DNA from: Cololabis saira
Lineage: Eukaryota > Chordata > Actinopteri > Beloniformes > Belonidae
Assembly: GCF_033807715.1 (NCBI RefSeq)
Contig: NC_084590.1
Location: forward strand, 5,840,827 to 5,904,826
Direction: 5' to 3'
DNA: 64,000 nucleotides
Below the pieces are notes generated by a model. That model searched no databases, was not told the origin of the DNA, and saw only the letters and a list, made by a program, of their open reading frames with translations. Positions 55,306 through 64,000 of the stretch are shown one piece after another (the first letter of the stretch is position 1; every line of letters begins with the position of its first letter). Both the position numbers and the translations under genes were made by a program.

Positions 55306-57204
55306 TGTTGTGCAACTCAGGTAGCTTGGCTGTCCAGTTATCGAAGGGTTATTAATAATTTTATTAATAATTATTAATAATTAATAAAGTTGACTATTTA
55401 TCAAATTGAATGACCAATATGATAAATAAAATCCTCGGGGCACCACCCTGGGCCTTAATCCAGGGAAATGATAACTTTTACCAGCAGAAAATCAGTCTCA
55501 AAATAGGAATTATCCACCAGAACACAGTAAGAGCTGTTATTACTGGTGAATAATGTTGAAGTCGTGCAGATTCGAGCACTGGCTCTGCTCAAACAATCAG
55601 TTTGTGACCAAAATCTGTATGAAATAACAACAACCACTCATTAAACATCAATCAGAATTTATTTACATATAGGTGTCAAAAGATGGTAACGTAACACCCC
55701 AAATAAATCCTGATGGCACACTACATTATTATAGAACCATTAATTAACTAGAAAAACAACACTCAATAAAAATGAAATGAAAGTTAAATGCATGGAATGA
55801 AAAATAAAAATCAAATGTAATAATAAACATGGTATCAAAGAACATCTACGGTTCAACAACGTGGGTGAAAGATGGCTGCGGTATTTAAAGCTGGCGGGAC
55901 TGTAACCACGCCACGTGCAATTAGAACGGATGGTGATCCCGGTGATTAAACCGTGATCAACTGGCGAAACAGCGTTTTAAAATGTGAATGACTAGCAGAA
56001 AGTGGCGACGACAACATAATCGAACACAATAATGATAGCAATGATAGTGATGTATGCAGTAAACTCAGCTCTGAACACAGATTTAGCTCTGGAACGCTCT
56101 CAATTAAACTAGTACACTCAGACTCAAGACCTCACGCCTTCCGGTCGGGATCGGGAAGCTGCGGGTTCTGTCGGGGTTCCAGTCCGATGCGGCCTCGTTT
56201 CTCTCGGCTCCACCATGCGGCTCAGCTCGGCTCAGTCCTGTGGGGACCTCACGGGCAGGACGATCCTGCAGGGGTTCCCCGGGGCGGGCAGCCGCTCAGC
56301 TTGCCCTCCACGTTCCTCCTTTGAAAAGAGATGCAGTCTTGCTGCGTGCGCACAGCCGGGCAGGTCTCTCCGATCACGGAGCCTCTTGACGCGCCTCCAG
56401 GCGTGCGAGGACAGTCCACTGGAATCAGGGCCGTCGTCGTTCATCACCAAGGCGCGGGCTCACGGACCTGGAAGAGTCTGGCTTCAGGGCAAAAAGAACT
56501 CAAGCAGAGGAAAGGTTAGGAGGAGCAGGAGGGACGGAGCGCTGCCTCGCTCCGGGACCGCAGCGGATCTCCAGGCCAAGCTGGAGCGACGGGATGCAGA
56601 GCATGGGCCGGCCGTGGAGCAACGCTCCGCGGGATCTTCTCTCCCCCCTCCCAGGGGGGGAGGAGGAGATGGGATCTTTGGCCCACAGCCAAAAGATCCA
56701 GCTGCTCAGGACTGAAGCTTGATCGGAAGAGCGAAAAGGGAGCAGCTGCAGGGTTTTGATCCTACGCGCGCTGCGGTGACGTCATCGGTGCCTCGTTTGC
56801 GATTGGATGCGCGCCGCTTGTAGGCGCCGCCCCCCCACGCAAGGCATGCTGGGGGTTTTAGTTCATGGCAAGGTGGCCATTTTAGGAGGCACATTAAAGC
56901 GGGTTTCAGGCTGGGGGGGTTGCCGGTATTTATAGGTTTTGGGTCTGTTCAAAGAGGCAGTAGCCCCCTTTGAGGCCTGGTTTCCTGGGTTTTCTCTGTC
57001 CTGCTTTGATCTGGGGCCAAGCAGCGGGGGTCGTAAACTTACTATCTCGAGCCAGGCCGAGATAACCAGGAGGTTAGCAGCAGGGGGTCATAAACTCTGA
57101 CTTCAGGAAGAAGGGCCAAAGTCTGGCTTTACTGGTCTTCATAATCCTGAAATTGTTCATATACATTTATAACAGTCCATATGATCACTGGGTGTGGTCC
57201 AACA
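55306..57204. mobile_element. 1.9-kb LTR-like insertion
   Basis: Absent from the duplicated copy near 49,545. It starts TGTTGTGCAACTC and ends GTGGTCCAACA (TG...CA), and is flanked by TAGG on both sides (55,302-55,305 and 57,205-57,208). This fits a long solo LTR or a small LTR-flanked element with a 4-bp target. It contains an AT-rich head, a CpG-rich segment (56,100-56,900) and no recognisable gag, pol or env. The open frame at 56,215-56,715 is Arg/Ser/Gly-rich with no known domain. Confidence 0.65.
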
Positions 57205-57289
57205 TAGGTATATAGAAAATATAAATATTACATAAATATATCGATATATAGAAAATACAAATATTATATAAATCTATATACAGTAATAT

Positions 57290-57315
57290 TGGTACTGGAT
57301 GTGTTCAGGGTGGTT
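57290..57315. repeat. Relic of the 21-bp minisatellite
   Basis: A single copy (GGTACTGGATGTGTTCAGGG) next to triplicated block copy 3, where copies 1 and 2 have 13-32 units. It may be either the ancestral single unit or a collapsed array. Confidence 0.8.
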
Positions 57316-58014
57316 CAGCGTGTTTCAGGTTAATGGTGGTCAAAGAACCACATTTCTACATTTCAAAAGACCTTGATGAAATGTTGGTGATGACCACTAA
57401 TAAAAAACATGAACGCTTCTGCATGAATATTATTGCAACTTTATGAGCAACAGTGTGTATTGAACTTAGCATTTCTGCTAACATCACTAACAGTAAACAT
57501 CCCTAAATGAGTTTCCATAACAGCTTTATTAAGGAGATATAGCAGCAGAAGAAAATACTTCCCCTGACCAAGTTCTCTTCTGCACATGTGCAGGTAGATT
57601 TTATGAATAATTGTTGTATCGACTGCTCGCCTCTTGACAGCTGCAACAGGCTGCAGTCGACCCCTGTGACGGTGAACAGGATGAAGTTTGTTTAGAAAAT
57701 GAATGGATTGATCCTGTTTAGTGAAACATTTTTCACACTCAGTTATTGTTACCTCTCCAGGTCGTTGTCTGCTGTTTAGAAACACATTTTCTTTTTGATC
57801 ATTTACTTCACTGTATGTTTTGCTGCCCGACTCCCTTTAAAGTATCATTTTTAGCTTCACTCTGTTTGCAAAATTACTTTCTGTGTCCTGATGCAATAAT
57901 TTAAATTTAAGTTTATGACTTTATTGAAAAATATGTAGAAGTTTAAAATAAATACAAACACATAATTAAGTGAAAACCCAGATGTCACTGAGATCACACT
58001 AATGTTTATGTGGA
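57316..58014 (-). repeat. Triplicated V-downstream block, copy 3
   Basis: Near-identical to copies at 13,138 and 50,235, keeping the minus-strand open frame (57,441-57,785). Confidence 0.8.
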
Positions 58015-58053
58015 GGTTTTTGTTCAGCTGCTCCACTTCCTTCAGTCACTGTG
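58015..58053 (-). promoter_or_regulatory. 23-bp RSS of V14
   Basis: Heptamer CACAGTG (58,047-58,053), 23-bp spacer, nonamer ACAAAAACC (58,015-58,023). Confidence 0.95.
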
Positions 58054-58499
58054 TCTCTCGTGCACAGAAGTAAACAGCAGTGTCTTCTGCAGTCAGACTC
58101 CTGATCTCCAGGAACTGAGTGCTTCTTGGTACATCTTCAGTCATGGAGAAACGGCTTTGAAAAGAACTGGCATAGGTTGCAGAGTTTGACCTTGTATACT
58201 TTATTCCAATCCACTCCAGACCTTTTCCTGGTCTCTGTCGGATCCAGTGGATGTTGTAGTCAGTCATGGTAAAACCAGATATGACACATGACATCTTCAC
58301 CGTCTCTCCAGGTCTCTTCCCCTCAGATGAAGACTGGTCCAGTTTCTGACTCCAAACTCCTGTAAGAAAAGTGAACATCATTGTAAACCAAAGACATGAG
58401 GAACAGAAAAAAACGAAAATAAAATGGAATCAAAAATAATAAACTAATACCATGAATAGTGACTACAAATAATAAACTGCAGATGAGTATTTTTTCCAT
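58054..58499 (-). CDS. IGHV: Intact VH gene V14
   Basis: The leader exon 58451-58499 ([17 protein letters not shown]) has a GTATTA donor. The V exon 58054-58359 follows a TTACAG acceptor in phase 1. FR1 reads [19 protein letters not shown] with MSC; CDR1 is GFTMTDYN; FR2 is [19 protein letters not shown]2 is KYTRSNSA; FR3 ends [12 protein letters not shown]. All key residues are present. It is the most upstream V in the window. Its flanks match V9 over more than 1 kb, yet CDR1 and CDR2 differ strongly. Confidence 0.95.
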
Positions 58500-58623
58500 C
58501 CTGGGATGAAGTTCTGGAGATCAGCGTTCTCAGTCTGGTGTCTTAAAACTGTAGAAAACTGTCTCAGTGTTCTGCCATAAACTGCATGAAAGCTACTGCG
58601 TCTGTGTTTATAAGTGAGGAAGA

Positions 58624-58631
58624 GTTTGCAT
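58624..58631 (-). promoter_or_regulatory. Octamer-like promoter element of V14
   Basis: ATGCAAAC on the minus strand, 125 bp upstream of the leader ATG, as at V9. Confidence 0.7.
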
Positions 58632-60540
58632 AGACGTCCCTCTACAGGATTAAGAGGAGAAGACACTCGCACCACATTAGAGAATGCAAAAATAACCCTA
58701 ACCCCCTTAGAATGAAATTTAAACTGCTTAATATGAATTAAAGTTAATCTAACCATAAGTTTGTTATCCTTTCCACAATTTATTTATGTGTTTTGTTGGT
58801 TTTGGTCATTATTCATAAACATATTGGTTTTTAAAGCCTGACATGCTTCAGCTCCTCTCACACAGACAACAGACTTGTTCAGTTTTGAACAATGTTGATG
58901 GATCTTGTCTGACTTCAGCTCGTTGGTACAAAATGAAACAGCAGAGTTCTCTTGATGGAGACTTTTTACCATCAAATATACAATATTATGTAAAGAATCA
59001 ATGTGTCTCATCTGTTCTGGTCCTTTCACAGGTTTCTGTTATGTCACCAAAAAACGCAGGACAGTGTGTTTCCCAACCCTGGGTCACGAGGAAGTCCTGC
59101 ATGTTGCAGCATCTACCACAGGGGGGGGGAACCCTGGCCCTCGAGGGCTACAGTCCTGCATGAAAAGGTTGTTAATGTTAAACGTAAGAGTATAACAGAA
59201 CAGCAGTTCATTCTTTTTTGACTCTCACTTAGATCCACCACTTATTCTAATTAAACGTTGTTATGAATATGTTGTCAAGGTCTGCAAAACTCTGTTGATG
59301 ACACAGCTGTGTCAATCAGGGTTGTGTTGAAGCAGGGAAACATCTAAAACATGCAGCTCTTGGGGACCAGGGTTGAAGAACTACAGTACCTACATACTGG
59401 AGGGCACCTTAGGGTGCTGCACAATACCATGGGAGACATTTTAGTTCAGGGTGTCTTACTCTAAAAAGATTTCCGACCCCTGGATCCAGTAAAACAGCCC
59501 CAGACCATAATACTTCCTCCTCCATGGTTGACAGTTGATGTCACACACCGGTGTATAACCCTTGTCATTTCTTTGTTTTGGGTAAATTTCATGTTTGATT
59601 TTTAACTTCCTGCAGTTCAGCGCTTAACTTTGTACAATCTGGAACTATTCACTGGACTTCAAAAGCTTTAGTTTTAATTTAATCAAAACTGAAAAATCAG
59701 GGTGGTCTGAAACTTTTGACCAGTTGTATCAATGCAAAGGAACACAGCAAAAAGGATGTAAAATGATTGAATTCACCAACCATTGAAAAAACAAGTACAC
59801 AATCAATAAATCGCATTGTGTATCTACAAACAATCAGTGTTTTTACATGGGAAGTTTAATTCCTCTTTAATTCAGAATTAAAATTAAATCTGATTTAAAA
59901 TTAGTAAAAATTACTATGTAAACACCTAATTCCCAACGAAAATGTCCATTCCGAATTAAACTTAATTCCGAAGTAAGTGGCTTGTTTGTTACGATTTTAA
60001 ATCCGAATAGAATAATTCCGCCATCATGTAAACACTCATTCCTCTTTAAATTAATCCCGGTCTTTCTGCACTGCTCGTTCCCTCGCCCGTCTGTCTCCAT
60101 GACGCTTATATTCCTGCTGGGCTTGTTTTCCTAACAAAGTTTCAAGATGGCAGCACGCAGTAAACGGTGGTCAAGAGCAGAGACCATTTATTTAATAAAT
60201 AGCTTGGAGGACCTGGAAATAATTCAAAGAACAGATGGCAGGAAACATACAAATTGTGAGCTTTTCAAAGTTTTAGTGGCTAAGTTTGTTTTTCTTCCGG
60301 TAAACGTAACTTCCGGTAGACGTAACTTCCAGTCCGCCCCCCTATCCAATCAGAACCTTCCCAACCCCAAGACCTTAAGTGGAATTGGATAAAGCCGATC
60401 TAATGTGTTTTCCATGTAAACCTCAATTCGGAATTACTATTTCCATATAAACTCAAAGGAAAACAGTTTAATTCGGAATTATTTAATTTGGAATAATTAA
60501 TTCCGAATTAAAAAACATCATGTAACTGTGGCCAATATGA
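58632..60540. repeat. Segmental duplication of 45,140-45,550 and 46,975-48,430
   Basis: Continues the V14/V9 homology upstream. The V9 copy has an extra segment of about 1.4 kb (45,560-46,975: microsatellites, MITEs, a V fragment) at the point corresponding to about 59,040. A hAT-like MITE copy lies at about 59,115-59,385. Confidence 0.85.
59840..60535 (+). mobile_element. Harbinger-like element with Myb-like ORF fragment (copy 2)
   Basis: Same element as 47,740-48,430. Here an open frame from 60,147 begins MAARSKRWSRAETIYLINSL, followed by RKHTNCELF, resembling the Myb/SANT-like DNA-binding protein carried by PIF/Harbinger transposons. It loses similarity after about 50 codons. There is no nuclease ORF, so it is non-autonomous. 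Confidence 0.7.
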
Positions 60541-60544
60541 TGTA

Positions 60545-61002
60545 CTGTATTTTCGCGACCATAAGGCGCACATAAAATTCTTAGTTTTTTTTTCTAAAAT
60601 GTGCCGCGCGCCCTATGAAACGGTGCGGCGTTTCTATTACCTGTATTACGGTAATGTGAGGCGGAGCCACCATGAGAACGGTAAAGGGAGAAGGGGGCGG
60701 ATGAAGCCCCCGTGAGTTGCTGCTGAGTCCGACTGAAAGCAGTAGCGCTGGTGGAAGAAATTAAAATTGAACATTTTCATGGAGGTCCGTCCTGGTGCTT
60801 TCGCTTCATGAAATGGTGCCAGCGCAGCAGCAGTGCCCGGCAGATTACATGGAAAAGATGGAGAGCTTCCGCTCATTCTGCAGCCGACACATCCCCGACA
60901 TGGACGAGGTGCCGCTCACGTTCCACATCCCGGAATCACATGGTGGAGTTAACGGGGACCACCGCTGGGGAGCGGACCGGGTCCAGCGCAGGGGAGCGGA
61001 CC
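60545..61002 (+). mobile_element. pogo/Tigger-like transposon fragment
   Basis: Comparison with the duplicate (48,430) places the left end exactly after TA at 60,543-60,544; the element starts CTGTATTTTCGCGACC. On the plus strand a frameshifted coding remnant reads IEHFHGGPSWCFRFMKW, then ADYMEKMESFRSFC and MDEVPLTFHIPESH, resembling the HTH/DDE boundary of pogo-family transposases. It is cut off on the right by the satellite region. Confidence 0.75.
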
Positions 61003-64000
61003 AACCTGATCTCACAAAAATCCGTGAAATGCCCACGACCTCTCACCACTATTTTCCGTGGTACCAACACGGAAACTGGTAAAATTACGTGTGGGCACCA
61101 CGGATATTGTACCATGCAAAGTCAATGGGATCCGTGGTCGTGATATATACACGAATTATGACATTATTATTATTTATATATTATTCTTATTTATAGTGGC
61201 TAAATTATGCGTTTTTGTCGCGCAAGGTACGGTTTTTTACTGTCAGTTTGTAAAAACATGTTTTTAACGCTGTTTTAGCAGTGTTTTAATGAGGTTTTAA
61301 TCTGACCACCACGGATATAGTACTATGCAAAGTCAATGGGGTCCGTGGTCGTGATATATACACGAATTATGACATTATTATTATTTATATATTATTCTTT
61401 GTTATAGTGGCTAAATTATGCGTTTTTGGCGCGCAAGGTACTGATTTTTAATGTCAGTTTGTAAAAGCCCGTTTTTAACGATGTTTTAGCAGTGTTTTAA
61501 TGAGGTTTTAATCTGAGCACCACGGATATAGTACTATGCAAAGTCAATGGGGTCCGTGGTCGTGATATATACACGAATTATGACATTATTATTATTTATA
61601 TATTATTCTTTGTTATAGTGGCTAAATTATGCGTTTTTGGCGCGCAAGGTACTGATTTTTAATGTCAGTTTGTAAAAGCCCGTTTTTAACGATGTTTTAG
61701 CAGTGTTTTAATGAGGTTTTAATCTGAGCACCACGGATATAGTACTATGCAAAGTCAATGGGGTCCGTGGTCGTGATATATACACGAATTATGACATTAT
61801 TATTATTTATATATTATTCTTTGTTATAGTGGCTAAATTATGCGTTTTTGTCGCGCAAGGTACTGATTTTTAATGTCAGTTTGTAAAAGCCCGTTTTTAA
61901 CGCTGTTTTAGCAGTGTTTTAATGAGGTTTTAATCTGACCACCACGGATATAGTACTATGCAAAGTCAATGGGGTCCGTGGTCGTGATATATACACGAAT
62001 TATGACATTATTATTATTTATATATTATTCTTTGTTATAGTGGCTAAATTATGCGTTTTTGGCGCGCAAGGTACTGATTTTTAATGTCAGTTTGTAAAAG
62101 CCCGTTTTTAACGATGTTTTAGCAGTGTTTTAATGAGGTTTTAATCTGAGCACCACGGATATAGTACTATGCAAAGTCAATGGGGTCCGTGGTCGTGATA
62201 TATACACGAATTATGACATTATTATTATTTATATATTATTCTTTGTTATAGTGGCTAAATTATGCGTTTTTGGCGCGCAAGGTACTGATTTTTAATGTCA
62301 GTTTGTAAAAGCCCGTTTTTAACGCTGTTTTAGCAGTGTTTTTATGAGGTTTTAATCTGAGCACCACGGATATAGTACTATGCAAAGTCAATGGGGTCCG
62401 TGGTCGTGATATATACACGAATTATGACATTATTATTATTTATATATTATTCTTTGTTATAGTGGCTAAATTATGCGTTTTTGGCGCGCAAGGTACTGAT
62501 TTTTAATGTCAGTTTGTAAAAGCCCGTTTTTAACGCTGTTTTAGCAGTGTTTTTATAAGGTTTTAATGTGACCACCACGGATATAGTACTATGCAAAGTC
62601 AATGGGGTCCGTGGTCGTGATATATACACGAATTATGACATTATTATTATTTATATATTATTCTTTGTTATAGTGGCTAAATTATGCGTTTTTGGCGCGC
62701 AAGGTACTGATCTTTAATGTCAGTTTGTAAAATCCCGTTTTTAACGATGTTTTAGCAGTGTTTTAATGAGGTTTTAATCAGAGCACCACGGATATAGTAC
62801 TATGCAAAGTCAATGGGGTCCGTGGTCGTGATATATACACGAATTATGACATTATTATTATTTATATATTATTCTTTGTTATAGTGGCTAAATTATGCGT
62901 TTTTGGCGCGCAAGGTACTGATCTTTAATGTCAGTTTGTAAAAGCCCGTTTTTAACGATGTTTTAGCAGTGTTTTAATGAGGTTTTAATCTGAGCACCAC
63001 GGATATAGTACTATGCAAAGTCAATGGGGTCCGTGATATATACACGAATTATGACATTATTATTATTTATATATTATTCTTTGTTATAGTGGCTAAATTA
63101 TGCGTTTTTGTCGCGCAACATACTGTTTTTTACTGTCAGTTTGTAAAAGCCCGTTTTTAACGCTGTTTTAGCAATGTTTTTATGAGGTTTTAATCTGACC
63201 ACCACGGATATAGTACTATGCAAAGTCAATGGGGTCCGTGGTCGTGATATATACACGTTTTATGACATTATTATTATTTATATATTATTCTTTGTTATAG
63301 TGGCTAAATTATGCGTTTTTGTCGCGCAACGTACTGTTTTTTACTGTCAGTTTGTAAAAGCCCGTTTTTAACGCTGTTTTAGCAGTGTTTTTATGAGGTT
63401 TTAATCTGACCACCACAGATATAGTAGCCTACTATGCAAAGCAACCTGATCTCACAAAAGTCTGTGAAATGCCCACGACCTATTTCCGTGGTACCAACAC
63501 GGAAAGTGGTATAATTCCGTGTGACCACCACGATATAGTACTATGCAAAGTCAATGGGATCCATGGTCGTGATATACACACGGATAATGCCCACGACCTA
63601 TTTTCCGTGGTACCAACACGGAAAGTGCTATAATTCCGTGTGACCAACACGGATATAGTACTGTGCAAAGTCAATGGGATCCGTGGTCGTGATATATACA
63701 CGTTTTTTGACATTATTATTATTTATATATTATTCTTTGTTAAAGTGGCTAAATTATGCGTTTTTGTTGCGCAAGGTACGGTTTTTTACTGTCAGTTTGT
63801 AAAAACATGTTTTTAACGCTGTTTTAGCAGTGTTTTAATGAGGTTTTAATCTGACCACCACGGATATAGTACTATGCAAAGTCAATGGGAGGCGTGGTCG
63901 TGATATATACACGAATTATGACATTATTATTATTTATATATTATTCTTTGTTATAGTGGCTAAATTATGCGTTTTTGGCGCGCAAGGTACGGTTTTTACT
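61003..64000. repeat. 211-bp satellite array (runs off the window)
   Basis: Units start at CACCACGGATATAGTACT: 61,307, 61,518, 61,729, 61,940, 62,151, 62,362, 62,573, 62,784, 62,995, 63,200 and 63,411. The spacing is 211 bp, with one 6-bp deletion. Each unit contains GTCAATGGGGTCCGTGGTCG and TAAATTATGCGTTTTT. The array is broken at about 63,430-63,700 by non-unit DNA that repeats the entry segment (61,003-61,140), including CCGTGGTACCAACACGG, and then resumes. No gene. Confidence 0.95.

Noticed and set aside
56215..56715. 166-codon Arg/Ser-rich ORF as a gene
   Set aside because: It sits in the CpG-rich part of a mobile insertion, has no domain, and is overlapped by other long frames, as expected of GC-rich non-coding DNA.

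Overview
The window is germline DNA of a bony fish, probably a percomorph teleost, covering part of the immunoglobulin heavy-chain (IGH) locus. All antigen-receptor parts lie on the minus strand, so transcription runs from high to low coordinates. The fish assignment rests on four things: two-exon VH genes with 23-bp-spacer recombination signals (RSS); a four-domain heavy-chain constant gene of IgT/IgZ type with its own D and J; teleost-type transposons; and abundant microsatellites.

Layout in transcriptional order. (1) 64,000-60,545: a 211-bp satellite array running off the window edge, next to a pogo-like transposon fragment. (2) 60,540-43,500: an upstream VH cluster. It holds intact V14 (58.1-58.5 kb), V13 (54.4-54.8), V12 (52.7-53.1), V10 (48.7-49.1) and V9 (44.6-45.0), plus pseudogenes V11 (51.0-51.3), a short fragment (46.7) and V8 (43.5). 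It grew by segmental duplication, because V9/V14 and V10/V13 sit in near-identical flanks. (3) 42,418-42,487: one D segment with 12-bp-spacer RSSs on both sides. (4) 39,173-39,258: one J with a 22-bp-spacer RSS. (5) 37,914-33,848: constant exons CH1-CH4, a secretory tail, and two membrane exons reached from a splice donor inside CH4. (6) 31.8-30.5 kb: a duplicated 230-bp block with a perfect octamer and an E-box, a candidate 3' enhancer. (7) 30.4-20.7 kb: a LINE with an intact frame, split by a complete chromodomain Gypsy (Ty3) retrotransposon whose two LTRs look identical. (8) 17.8-1.0 kb: a second VH cluster downstream of the constant gene. V7, V5, V4 and V2 are intact; V6, V3 and V1 are broken. 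These should serve the next D-J-C block, expected beyond the left edge (IgM/IgD or another IgT cassette).

The genes work together as a V-D-J-C recombination unit. V carries a 22/23-bp RSS, D carries 12-bp RSSs and J a 22-bp RSS, so 12/23 pairing permits V-D-J but not V-J. All segments point the same way, so joining would be by deletion. Leader exons, splice phases (phase 1 at leader/V, J/CH1 and between CH domains) and octamer promoters are visible for most V genes.

The rest is repeat-rich: a broken RTE-like LINE beside the V4 RSS, itself hit by a hAT element; a Tc1/mariner deletion derivative; hAT, Harbinger-like and Tc1-type MITEs; a solo LTR inside a 21-bp minisatellite; a 1.9-kb LTR-like insertion; and many simple repeats. 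No tRNA, rRNA, CRISPR array or bacterial-type gene was seen.
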